Source: Achromobacter seleniivolatilans (GTDB lineage Bacteria; Pseudomonadota; Gammaproteobacteria; Burkholderiales; Burkholderiaceae_B). Taken from it: 64,000 nt of DNA. The number at the start of each line of letters is the position of its first letter. Position 1 is the stretch's first letter. A program made the translations under genes and the position numbers. The stretch is taken from the NCBI RefSeq assembly GCF_030864005.1, contig NZ_CP132976.1, positions 1,116,001-1,180,000 on the forward strand, in the 5' to 3' direction. The notes below the pieces were generated by a model. The model was not told the origin of the DNA and searched no databases. It saw only the letters and a program-made list of their open reading frames with translations. Below are positions 1 to 7,316 of the stretch, piece after piece.

Positions 1-883
1 GGTGCGCGCCTCCGCAGTACAGGCTGCCGGATTCGATCACCGTCATCAAGGCGGGGGACAACCAATCGACCGTGATGGCTTCGTCTTCATAACTGCCCAG
101 CGTGCCGGCGGCCGGGTTGCCGTCCGTATAAATCGTGGCCTTGCAAGCCAGCGCGGCCAGGCTCATCTGCCAATGGCGCTGCTCCAGCAAAGCGTTGATG
201 CGTGCCAGCACTTGCGGGTCGGGGTGGCGGCTAAGTCGCGGGTAGCTGAATTTGGTGCGGGGGTCGCGCCACATCCGATAGGCCACGGGGCCGCTGCCAC
301 TATCCGCACCGGTCGGCACGGCGTGGCCCGCAAGCTTCAACGATTCATAAGGGGCGGTTTTGCTGTTGATGCCGGCATCCGCATTGATGCCACTGCCCAC
401 GCCACCGCTGATCGCATCCGTGACGGCTTGCACGCTATCGGGGGCTAATGCTTCGGGATCGTATTCGGCAACCCGGCGCAGCGTGAATGCGCGCTGCTTG
501 CCGGTGCGGGCGTCAGTCCATGTCCCCTGGAAGCCCGATGCGTCGCGCTTGCCTTGCCAGGTGGCAGCGGCAGGCGGCGTGCCGGAATCAGGGTCCTGGC
601 CGCTTTCCACAACCTCTTGGTAGGTCTTGGGTTCGCGCAGCGCCTGGGGCGTGCCCTTCAGCGGGATATCAACGCCGTGCTTTGGATAGAAGTAGCGCCC
701 GGTCAATACGCCGTCGCCCGTTGCCTGGCTGTCCAGCTCCATCACGACTACACCCGCGCCTTGCAAGGTGCCGGTGTAGACCGTGCGCTGGGCGGCCCAG
801 GCCTGGGTGTTCATGAGCGACAGCATGGCCAGAGCCAATGCGCCAGGCAATGGGAAGGGCAGGCGCGGCAAGGTCTGGAACAT
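1..883 (-). CDS. secreted DUF3298-like protein, C-terminus cut by window edge
   Basis: The reverse strand is open from an ATG at 883 down to base 1, giving about 294 residues with no stop, so the gene continues outside the window. The N-terminus has a hydrophobic signal segment ending in AWA-AQ around residue 30, which predicts export to the periplasm. The middle resembles proteins that describe themselves with a repeated beta-rich fold (TGTLQGAGVVVMEL). The visible end contains SGSLYCGGAH, which matches the GGAH signature of the DUF3298/RsiV-like domain. No enzymatic function is assigned. It lies about 90 bases downstream of the DUF6882 gene on the same strand, with a hairpin between them. 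The start was chosen because it places the signal peptide at the very N-terminus; there is no strong ribosome binding site. Confidence 0.7.
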   Translation of the reverse strand, partial: MFQTLPRLPFPLPGALALAMLSLMNTQAWAAQRTVYTGTLQGAGVVVMELDSQATGDGVLTGRYFYPKHGVDIPLKGTPQALREPKTYQEVVESGQDPDSGTPPAAATWQGKRDASGFQGTWTDARTGKQRAFTLRRVAEYDPEALAPDSVQAVTDAISGGVGSGINADAGINSKTAPYESLKLAGHAVPTGADSGSGPVAYRMWRDPRTKFSYPRLSRHPDPQVLARINALLEQRHWQMSLAALACKATIYTDGNPAAGTLGSYEDEAITVDWLSPALMTVIESGSLYCGGAH

Positions 884-921
884 GGGGCGGCGGGTTGGGA
901 TGGTGAACGGCGCAATATACC

Positions 922-940
922 CGACGGCCCGGGGCCGTCG
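922..940. other. GC-rich hairpin between two minus-strand genes
   Basis: The arms CGACGGCC (922-929) and GGCCGTCG (933-940) pair perfectly around a three-base loop. The hairpin sits just after the DUF6882 gene on the minus strand and before the secreted protein gene. There is no run of T after it, so factor-independent termination is only possible, not shown. Confidence 0.35.
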
Positions 941-989
941 ATCAGTCTCGCAGCGCGTCTGGAGCGGCCGATCAGTCTTGCGACGCGTC
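939..989. repeat. two imperfect 21-base direct repeats
   Basis: The 21 bases at 939-959 recur at 969-989 with 18 of 21 matching. The second copy covers the last codons of the DUF6882 gene, so the first copy may be a duplicated tail of that gene. No function is apparent. Confidence 0.4.
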
Positions 990-1505
990 CGTCGCGGCCG
1001 ACAAGGTCACTTGCCCGAAGGTCATCCAGACATACGCGGTGTCGGACGCTTGCGCGCGGTAGGTGCCGGTGGCTTCGCCCAGGCGCATGGCCACGGCGGT
1101 GAATTCCCATGCCATGCCGTCGTCGCACTGGACCTTGCGGTGGGTGTAGGCGGGCAGTCCATGCGCGCGGCCAAATGCCAGTGCCAGCTGTGCGTGTTCG
1201 GACAGCTCGGCGGGCACGGAGGGGTGATCCCAGCCCCACAGAAAACTGCCGTCATCGCTGTTGGACGTACCCACGATCTGCACCGGAGCGGTGGCGGTGA
1301 TGCCGCCCGGCAGTTGGAAAACGATGCTTTCCTGATCCATGTCCACGGACCATTGTTCGGCTTCATCCAGATGCCAGGTGGCGCAGTGTGCCGTGGTGGC
1401 GGCCTGCATGCCTTCCAGGCTTTGGGCAATGAAGGCTTGAACGTCGAAGGGCTTGGCGGTGTCGGACATGCGAATGGAGTCTGTGGATGTGATCAAGGCG
1501 GACAT
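972..1505 (-). CDS. DUF6882-family protein
   Basis: A 177-residue cytoplasmic protein without signal peptide or membrane segment. It carries the hallmark stretches of DUF6882 proteins: FLWGWDHPSVP near residue 89, HRKVQCDDGMAWEF near residue 121 and YVWMTFG near the end. Many such proteins occur as solitary genes of unknown function. It is divergent from the MarR gene at 1588, so the MarR-site palindrome at 1534-1561 lies between the two start codons and could control both. An internal ATG at 1469 (MSDTAK) is an alternative start; neither has a clear ribosome binding site. Family assignment is from memory of the motif pattern; function is unknown. Confidence 0.75.
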   Translation of the reverse strand: MSALITSTDSIRMSDTAKPFDVQAFIAQSLEGMQAATTAHCATWHLDEAEQWSVDMDQESIVFQLPGGITATAPVQIVGTSNSDDGSFLWGWDHPSVPAELSEHAQLALAFGRAHGLPAYTHRKVQCDDGMAWEFTAVAMRLGEATGTYRAQASDTAYVWMTFGQVTLSAATDASQD

Positions 1506-1533
1506 GATAGCGCGTGAGATTCGCCGTTTGCTT

Positions 1534-1561
1534 GCATATAGTTAGGCGCCGTACTATATGC
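1534..1561. promoter_or_regulatory. probable MarR operator
   Basis: Perfect inverted repeat with nine-base arms GCATATAGT (1534-1542) and ACTATATGC (1553-1561) around a ten-base spacer that itself contains GGCGCC. It lies 26 bases before the MarR start codon in the region shared with the divergent DUF6882 gene. AT-rich twofold symmetric sites of this kind are typical of MarR-family autoregulation. The assignment to this regulator is inferred from position. Confidence 0.6.
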
Positions 1562-1587
1562 CACCGTATTGAATTCAAGGAGATCCA

Positions 1588-2115
1588 GTGTCCGACCTGC
1601 TGCCCATGCTGGAACGCAAACATCACGCCTTGCTCGATGAAGCGGCGCGGCGCGGTTTGCCGTCGGTGGATGACATCGGCTTGTGCTTTCAGCTGTTGTC
1701 TCTGGCCAATGCCATTGACCGGGACTGCGCGGCCCGCTTGGCGCCGCGCCAGTTGTCCGAGGGCAAATTCGTGTTGCTGTTTCTGCTGCACGATCAGGCA
1801 GACGGACTGTCGCCGCACGAGCTGGCAGATGGCGCAGGTGTTACGCGCGCCACCGTTACGGGTTTGCTCGACGGCCTGGAGCGCGACGGATTTGTTTTGC
1901 GCGAACCCGGCAAAGAAGACCGGCGCAAGATCACAGTCAAGCTCACTGCCAAGGGTAAGACGGCGGCGGCAAAGCTGTTCAAGGAACATACCGACTGGAT
2001 CGGCTCCTTGTTTGGCGGTCTGGCCAGCCGGGACAAGGCGCGCCTGAGCGAACTGCTGGCTTTGGTTTGGCGGGGCACGGACACAGGCCGCGCCGCATTG
2101 CGTGAGGTGGCGTGA
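1588..2115 (+). CDS. MarR-family transcriptional regulator
   Basis: 175 residues with a winged helix-turn-helix in the middle: LSPHELADGAGVTRATVTGLLDGLERDGFV forms the recognition region (around 73-102), followed by the wing PGKEDRRKITVKLTAKG. That wing DRR motif is characteristic of MarR proteins, which act as dimeric DNA-binding repressors released by small ligands or oxidants. The start is GTG at 1588, supported by AAGGAG six bases upstream. The stop codon overlaps the ATG of the alkylation-repair gene by one base, so the two are translationally coupled. The palindrome at 1534-1561 is the likely operator. The ligand cannot be told from sequence. Confidence 0.9.
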   Translation: MSDLLPMLERKHHALLDEAARRGLPSVDDIGLCFQLLSLANAIDRDCAARLAPRQLSEGKFVLLFLLHDQADGLSPHELADGAGVTRATVTGLLDGLERDGFVLREPGKEDRRKITVKLTAKGKTAAAKLFKEHTDWIGSLFGGLASRDKARLSELLALVWRGTDTGRAALREVA

Positions 2116-2915
2116 TGAGCCGGGTCAAATCTTCCAACGCGGCGCCAGCTGGCCGTGGCGTCAAGGACATTAGTCCCGCGCGGTTGGCACAGCTGAACGC
2201 GGGCGCACCAGCGTCAACCTTGACCGAATGCCTGGCGGTGGACTTTGCGGCGCTGATGCAGGCGGTGGCGCCACAAGTGGGCCATGACGCCGTGGCCGAG
2301 ATGCAGGCGCAGGCAGCAACGGGAATTTCCAAGCGCATGGCGGGGGCGGCGCGGATACTTGATGAGCGCTTGGGTCCAGACGCCTTCGATTCGCTGAAGA
2401 CGCATGAGTCGGACACGGTGCGCGGATGGGCTTGCTTTATGGCGGGCGCCATGCCGGGTCTGACCGTGCAAGACCGGCTGGCAAAGATCCGTCCGCTGGC
2501 CGACGACGCGCATTTTGGCGTGCGGGAATGGGTGTGGCTGGCGGTGCGTCCGTCATTGGCGGCCGAACTGGAAACGTCTATCGCGCAGTTGCGCTCCTGG
2601 ACCAAAGATCCATCCGAACGCGTGCGGCGCTTTGCCAGCGAGGCTCTGCGGCCTCGTGGGGTATGGTGCGCGCATATCGCCGCGCTTAAATCCGATCCGG
2701 CCATGGCGTTGCCACTGCTGGAACCCTTGCGGGCAGACCCCGCGGTGTATGTGCAGGACTCGGTGGCGAACTGGTTGAACGACGCCAGCAAAGATCAGCC
2801 CGCATGGGTGCGCGGGGTGTGTGCGCGGTGGCAGGCTGGTTCGCCTGCACCGGCGACCGAACGCATTTGCAAGCGGGCGCTGCGTTCGATCGGGGCTGGC
2901 CTGCCTGATCAATAA
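2115..2915 (+). CDS. AlkD-like DNA alkylation repair / HEAT-repeat protein
   Basis: 266 residues of mostly helical sequence. The region FGVREWVWLAVRP, SERVRRFASEALRPRGVWCAH and DPAVYVQDSVANWLNDASKD is the repeated helix pattern seen in the AlkC/AlkD superfamily, which removes alkylated bases from DNA using HEAT-like repeats. The ATG at 2115 overlaps the stop of the MarR gene (TGATG), so it is the second gene of a regulator-effector operon. A GTG at 2112 is possible but less likely. The last seven bases overlap the convergent nucleotidyltransferase gene. Whether it has glycosylase activity is not visible. Confidence 0.75.
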   Translation: MSRVKSSNAAPAGRGVKDISPARLAQLNAGAPASTLTECLAVDFAALMQAVAPQVGHDAVAEMQAQAATGISKRMAGAARILDERLGPDAFDSLKTHESDTVRGWACFMAGAMPGLTVQDRLAKIRPLADDAHFGVREWVWLAVRPSLAAELETSIAQLRSWTKDPSERVRRFASEALRPRGVWCAHIAALKSDPAMALPLLEPLRADPAVYVQDSVANWLNDASKDQPAWVRGVCARWQAGSPAPATERICKRALRSIGAGLPDQ

Positions 2916-3718
2916 GTCAGCGGCGCGCCCGTCACCACTTCAAGCAGAAAGCGGTCCAGCTTTTCAGTCTGGCCGTCGGGCCGGTCGAAGTAGGGCGCTT
3001 GCTCCAGAACCGGCAGCGTGGTTTCCAGAAAAGCGTGAATCAGCGGAAAGCGCGGCCCGTGTTCGGCTTCACCGGCGCTCATCTTTATCTTGAGCAGCTG
3101 ATTGATTTCGTCGCGCAGCGCGGGGTCGGTGACCATGACGTCGGCCAGGTCGGCAAAGCGCATTGGCGGAATGCCCCGGCCGCTGTCGATCCATTGCGCG
3201 GCCAGAACCGGGCGCAGCACGTACAGATACTTCTTCAGACGGACCGTGTCGCCTTGCAGCGACTCACGGAAGTTCCGTCCGGCCATCGCCACGTAGTGCC
3301 AACGGCCTTTGATGCTGGAAAAATAATTCGTGCGGAACTGGCGCAGCCAATCGCTCGCCGCGTCGTCCTGACGGTAGATGACGGGCGAGTCCAGCCATTC
3401 GAAAAGCGTGGGATTGGAGCCGCGCAGCAGTTGCAGCGCCTTGCGCAGTTCCCAGCCCGAGACATCCAGCTCGTCGTCGATAGGCAGTTCAATGACGTCG
3501 CGCTGTGGAGCCACTCGCAAGTACCAATCCAGCTTGTGGACGTACAGAAAGCGCACGTCGTAGTCGCTGTCGGGCGAGGCAAAACCCCAGCCTCGGCTGC
3601 CGGATTCGCAAGCGAGCAACACGCGCACATCGTGGCGTTGCTCTATGTGTTGCAAGGTCGCCATGACGCGTTCGCGGATGGCGGGGTCGATAGGGTGGTC
3701 ATGCAGAATCGAAGTCAT
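2909..3718 (-). CDS. nucleotidyltransferase (RlaP/COG3541-like)
   Basis: 269 residues. The N-terminus carries the polymerase-beta nucleotidyltransferase signature GSRGWGFASPDSDYDVRF (about residues 41-58), with the two metal-binding acidic residues in SDYD, and another acidic cluster DELDVSGWELRK near 83. The length and the downstream region LLRGSNPTLFEWLDSP fit the predicted nucleotidyltransferases once grouped as COG3541, which include RNA-repair-associated RlaP. Substrate is unknown. It stands alone, convergent with the alkylation-repair gene and 65 bases from the SDR gene end on the same strand. Confidence 0.8.
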   Translation of the reverse strand: MTSILHDHPIDPAIRERVMATLQHIEQRHDVRVLLACESGSRGWGFASPDSDYDVRFLYVHKLDWYLRVAPQRDVIELPIDDELDVSGWELRKALQLLRGSNPTLFEWLDSPVIYRQDDAASDWLRQFRTNYFSSIKGRWHYVAMAGRNFRESLQGDTVRLKKYLYVLRPVLAAQWIDSGRGIPPMRFADLADVMVTDPALRDEINQLLKIKMSAGEAEHGPRFPLIHAFLETTLPVLEQAPYFDRPDGQTEKLDRFLLEVVTGAPLTY

Positions 3719-3783
3719 GCCGGCAATGCTATCACTGCCTGCGCGCCCCGTGCTGGCGACCCCCTGGCCGGGTGTAGCCCCGC

Positions 3784-4533
3784 TTACAGCTGACTCATGC
3801 CGCCATCCACAATGATCTCGGTGCCGACGATAAATGCGGACTCAGGAGCGGCCAGATGCAGCACCGTCGACGCGAGTTCTTGCGGGGTGCCAAAACGGCC
3901 CAGCGGAATCTGCGCTTTGATACCGGCGGCGGTCTTGTCCAGCGTGTCAGCGTCCAACCCCAGCTTGCCGTAGATAGGCGTGCTGATCGGCCCCGGGCTG
4001 ACGACATTGACGCGAATGCCGCGCGGCAGCAGTTCGGCCGACAAGGTTTTGGCCAGCGAGATCAGCGCGGCTTTGCTTGCGGCATAGATGGATGACGCTG
4101 GCATGCCGATGTGCGCATTGATAGAGCCGTTCAAGACGATGGACGTGCCCGGGTTCAGCAGCGGGTCCAGCGCTTGCAGCTGAAAGAACACGCCTTTGAT
4201 GTTGGTATTGAAGGTCTGATCCCACAAGTCTTCGGTTGCTTCGGACAAGGTGGCGAACTTGGCGATCCCGGCATTCATGAAGAGTGCATCCAGCCGCACG
4301 CCGGCCTCGCGCAGCGAGGCGGCCAGGGCGGCGGCGGAGCCAGGGGCAGAGGCGTCGTTGCGGATCGCCAAGGCGGTTGCGCCCAGGCTGGCCCGGGCCG
4401 TTTCCAGTGCGGCGGCGTCGCGGCCGGTGATGATGACGCGAGCGCCTTCAGCAGCAAAAGCCTGCGCTGCGGCAAAGCCGATGCCGCTGGCGCCGCCGGT
4501 AATCAGTACGGTCTTCTGTTCAAAACGATTCAT
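3784..4533 (-). CDS. SDR-family NAD(P)-dependent oxidoreductase
   Basis: 249 residues with the complete classical short-chain dehydrogenase layout: cofactor motif TGGASGIG near residue 12, NAG at about 87, catalytic Ser in LNGSINAH and YAASK (Tyr/Lys) near 150, then SPGPISTP. An enzyme of this type reduces or oxidises a carbonyl/alcohol using NAD(P)H; the substrate is unknown. The start at 4533 has AAGGAG a few bases before it; longer upstream starts lack support and would run into the LysR promoter. The divergent LysR gene at 4636 is its likely regulator. Confidence 0.92.
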   Translation of the reverse strand: MNRFEQKTVLITGGASGIGFAAAQAFAAEGARVIITGRDAAALETARASLGATALAIRNDASAPGSAAALAASLREAGVRLDALFMNAGIAKFATLSEATEDLWDQTFNTNIKGVFFQLQALDPLLNPGTSIVLNGSINAHIGMPASSIYAASKAALISLAKTLSAELLPRGIRVNVVSPGPISTPIYGKLGLDADTLDKTAAGIKAQIPLGRFGTPQELASTVLHLAAPESAFIVGTEIIVDGGMSQL

Positions 4534-4635
4534 GGTGATCTCCTTGGGGTTGTTCAATAAGGTGTAGTCATAGTGCGCTTGGCGCCGTGGTTTGTCGTAC
4601 GATCTTTCGGACGAACACGTTCGAAGGAATTGCAC

Positions 4636-5553
4636 ATGTTGACGGAAAATGAACTGGCGCTCTTGGAAGCCATCCGCGACAGCGGCAGCCTGTCGAGGGC
4701 GGCGGCCGCGCTGGGCCGGGCGCCGTCAACGGTGTCGCATGCGGCGCGGCAACTGGAAGAACGCTTCGACGCCTTGTTGTTTGACCGCCGCCGCTACCGG
4801 CTGCAATTGACGCCTGCAGGGCAACTGCTGGCGGACGAGGCCGCGCGTCTCATGCAGGACGTGTCGCGCCTCACGCAGCGTGTCAGGCAGGTAGCCAGCG
4901 GCTGGGAAGATCAGTTGCGTATCGTCAGCGACGAAATCCTGGAATTCGAGCTGATGACGCCCTTGATTAACGCCTTCGACAAGCTCAATTCCGGTGTGAC
5001 GCTGCGTTTTACGCAAGAGGTGCTGGGCGGCACGTGGGAGGCGCTGCGCGAGGGGCGCGCAGACTTGATCGTGGGCGCAACCAACGAGCCGCAGACCATG
5101 CCGAACCTGCAATGGGCGGAATTAGGCGTGATGGAATGGTTGTTTGCCGTGTCTCCGCGCCATCCGCTGGCCAAGATCAAGGCGCCGTTGCGTCAGGACC
5201 AGATTCAGCAGCATCGCGCCGTGGTGGTGGCCGATACGGCGCGCGGGACAGCGGTGCGCGGTTATGGCCGGGTGGGCGGGCAGGCGACGTTGGCGGTGCC
5301 CAGCATGCGGGCCAAGATCCTGGCGCAGCGTGATGGGCTGGGGGTGGGCTGGGTGCCGCGTTTTCGGGTTGCGTCGCTATTGGAACGCGGTGAATTGATT
5401 GAAAAATCCACCGAGACTCCGCGGGAGCCCAATGTGCTGTACCTGGCGTGGCGCGGCGGGTACGACGGGCGGGCGTTGCAATGGTGGCTGGACCAGCTGC
5501 AACTGCGCCGGACGGCAGACGCGTTAATGCGCGGCATCGATGCGTTCTCGTAG
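4636..5553 (+). CDS. LysR-family transcriptional regulator
   Basis: 305 residues. The N-terminal helix-turn-helix ALLEAIRDSGSLSRAAAALGRAPSTVSHAARQLE is followed by the usual LysR effector-binding domain (GREGRADLIVGATNEPQ, a periplasmic-binding-like fold). The ATG at 4636 follows GAAGGA by about eight bases and gives a normal LysR N-terminus; upstream in-frame starts add non-family sequence. Divergent from the SDR gene with about 100 bases between starts, which contain the short palindrome TCGTACGA (4595-4602), so it most likely controls that gene and itself. The inducer is unknown. Confidence 0.9.
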   Translation: MLTENELALLEAIRDSGSLSRAAAALGRAPSTVSHAARQLEERFDALLFDRRRYRLQLTPAGQLLADEAARLMQDVSRLTQRVRQVASGWEDQLRIVSDEILEFELMTPLINAFDKLNSGVTLRFTQEVLGGTWEALREGRADLIVGATNEPQTMPNLQWAELGVMEWLFAVSPRHPLAKIKAPLRQDQIQQHRAVVVADTARGTAVRGYGRVGGQATLAVPSMRAKILAQRDGLGVGWVPRFRVASLLERGELIEKSTETPREPNVLYLAWRGGYDGRALQWWLDQLQLRRTADALMRGIDAFS

Positions 5554-5615
5554 CGTCCGGGGTGTTGCTATCTGGGGAATGAGGATTGGCGATAGGGCGC
5601 TGGCTGGCATAGAAT

Positions 5616-5634
5616 GCGACTAATTCTTGTTATC
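5616..5634. promoter_or_regulatory. possible Fur box before the sigma factor gene
   Basis: The 19 bases GCGACTAATTCTTGTTATC match the Fur consensus at roughly 12 of 19 positions by eye and lie 27 bases before the sigma factor start. FecI-type sigma genes are usually Fur-repressed, so the place fits, but the match is weak. Confidence 0.35.
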
Positions 5635-5660
5635 ACCCAAGCCCCCGTATTGAGTCCGTC

Positions 5661-6176
5661 GTGTCCGAACCCGTTCCCGCCCGCCCTACGCACGACGCGA
5701 TTCAGACGCTGTATATCGAGCACCACCGCTGGCTGCTAGGCTTTCTCAGACGCCGTTTGGGGGGCGCCGATCATGCCGCCGACCTGGCGCACGATACCTT
5801 TGAACGCATCATGGCCGTGGATCCAGAGCCGATCCTGGCCCAGCCCCGCGCCTATCTTTCCACCGTGGCCAAGCGGCTGTTGTTTCGGCATCACCGCCGC
5901 AGTGTGATCGAGTCTGCCTATCTGGACGTGCTGGCGGCGCGCGGCGAGCCTTGCGAACCCTCGGTAGAGTCGCGGCTGATCGTTGTGGAAACGCTGGTGG
6001 AGTTGTGCCGCATGGTCGATGGCATGGATGCGCGCACGCGCACCATCTTTCTGATGGCGCAACTGGAAGGGCTGTCTTATCCCGACATCGCGCAACGCAC
6101 CGGCCATACGCTGGATATCGTGAAGAAGACGATGTCCAAGGCGTTGCAGCGCTGTTTCTGCGTGATGTACGGCTGA
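5661..6176 (+). CDS. FecI-type ECF sigma factor
   Basis: 171 residues. Sigma region 2 is at the N-terminus (HHRWLLGFLRRRLGGADHAADLAHDTFERI) and region 4 at the C-terminus (QLEGLSYPDIAQRTGHTLDIVKKTMSKALQ). This layout matches iron-starvation sigma factors that transcribe an adjacent TonB-receptor gene. The GTG start at 5661 begins the family-typical N-terminus. It is followed after five bases by the FecR-like anti-sigma gene and then the STN-bearing receptor, giving the complete cell-surface signalling set. A possible Fur site lies upstream. Symbol withheld because the exact siderophore system is not known. Confidence 0.92.
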   Translation: MSEPVPARPTHDAIQTLYIEHHRWLLGFLRRRLGGADHAADLAHDTFERIMAVDPEPILAQPRAYLSTVAKRLLFRHHRRSVIESAYLDVLAARGEPCEPSVESRLIVVETLVELCRMVDGMDARTRTIFLMAQLEGLSYPDIAQRTGHTLDIVKKTMSKALQRCFCVMYG

Positions 6177-6181
6177 ACGCG

Positions 6182-7168
6182 ATGTCTACTCCGCAGTCTT
6201 CCGCCGTGCTGCGCAGCCGGCCCCGTGTGGTGGCGGCCGCGACTGACTGGCTGATCTGTCTGCAATGTGAACCCACGCCTGGGGATTTGGCCCGCTGGCA
6301 GGCCTGGCGGTCGTCCAGCCCCGACCACGAGGTGGCATGGCAGCGGGTGACGGCAATGGCGCAGGCGTTGGATGCCCAGGCGGCCAAACTGCCGGGCGCT
6401 GCGGCCACCCAGGTGCTGGAGCAGGTGAGCCAATCCCAAGCGGGTCGCAGACGTTTGCTGCTCGCGCTGCTGGGGGTGTCCGCTGCGGGCGCCGCCGTGA
6501 TCGCGACGGGCGAACCCGCGCCCTGGCGTGTCTGGACGGCGGCGTACCGGACCGGTGTTGGCGAACGGCGGATGCTGACGCTTGCGGATGGCACGCGTCT
6601 GATGCTCAACACCCGCAGTGCTATCGACACCCGTTTTGATGCCCAGGCACGGCGCATTGAACTGGTGGAAGGCGAAATCTGGGTCGAGTCCGGGCACGAC
6701 GCGGCTGGCCGCCCGTTGATTATTGAAACCCGAAGCGGTTTTGTCAGCCCGATCGGCACGCGCTTCACGGTGCGCCAACTGGGCGGCGAGGCCGAAACCC
6801 ATGTCGCCGTGCTGGACGGCGCGGTCCGCATCCAGCCCCGTCAAGGCGGCATCGCCTTGCAGTTGAACCGGGGTGAGCGCACGGCCTTTGATGCGCACGG
6901 CGTGGATGCGGCCCAACCCAGCGCTACCAATGCGGACGCTTGGGTGAACGGCATGTTGTTTGCCGATGATTGGCGGCTGGATGATTTTCTTGCCGAGCTG
7001 GGACGCTATCGGCGCGGTTTCTTGCGCTGCGACCCGGCCGTGGCCGCGCTGCGAGTGACTGGCGCCTTTCCATTGCAGGACACGGACAAGGTCTTGCGCC
7101 TGATCGAGCGGATTCTGCCGGTGCGGGTACACACGCGCACGGCGTACTGGGTGACGGTGGGGCCATGA
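6182..7168 (+). CDS. FecR-type anti-sigma factor / sigma regulator
   Basis: 328 residues. The cytoplasmic N-terminal part (ATDWLICLQCEPTPGDLARWQAW) is the DUF4880-like sigma-binding segment. A membrane span follows at about 95-113 (LLLALLGVSAAGAAVIATG). The periplasmic part contains the FecR core GERRMLTLADGTRLMLNTRSAID and GFVSPIGTRFTVRQ. The protein senses the loaded receptor in the periplasm and frees or activates the sigma factor. The ATG at 6182 was chosen because it starts five bases after the sigma gene and gives a family-length protein; the reading frame is open further upstream but overlaps the sigma gene. Confidence 0.92.
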   Translation: MSTPQSSAVLRSRPRVVAAATDWLICLQCEPTPGDLARWQAWRSSSPDHEVAWQRVTAMAQALDAQAAKLPGAAATQVLEQVSQSQAGRRRLLLALLGVSAAGAAVIATGEPAPWRVWTAAYRTGVGERRMLTLADGTRLMLNTRSAIDTRFDAQARRIELVEGEIWVESGHDAAGRPLIIETRSGFVSPIGTRFTVRQLGGEAETHVAVLDGAVRIQPRQGGIALQLNRGERTAFDAHGVDAAQPSATNADAWVNGMLFADDWRLDDFLAELGRYRRGFLRCDPAVAALRVTGAFPLQDTDKVLRLIERILPVRVHTRTAYWVTVGP

Positions 7169-7316
7169 ATGTGGCCTGGTGATCGTGGGCGGGTGAGGGC
7201 GGTGCGCCACTATTTTGTAACAACGCGGCACCGTTTTGCGATTCGAGTCTTAGACATAGGGACAGCCGCCTTGTCGGGCCGGACTGTTCACTGCTAACGC
7301 TCACAAGGATTGCTCC

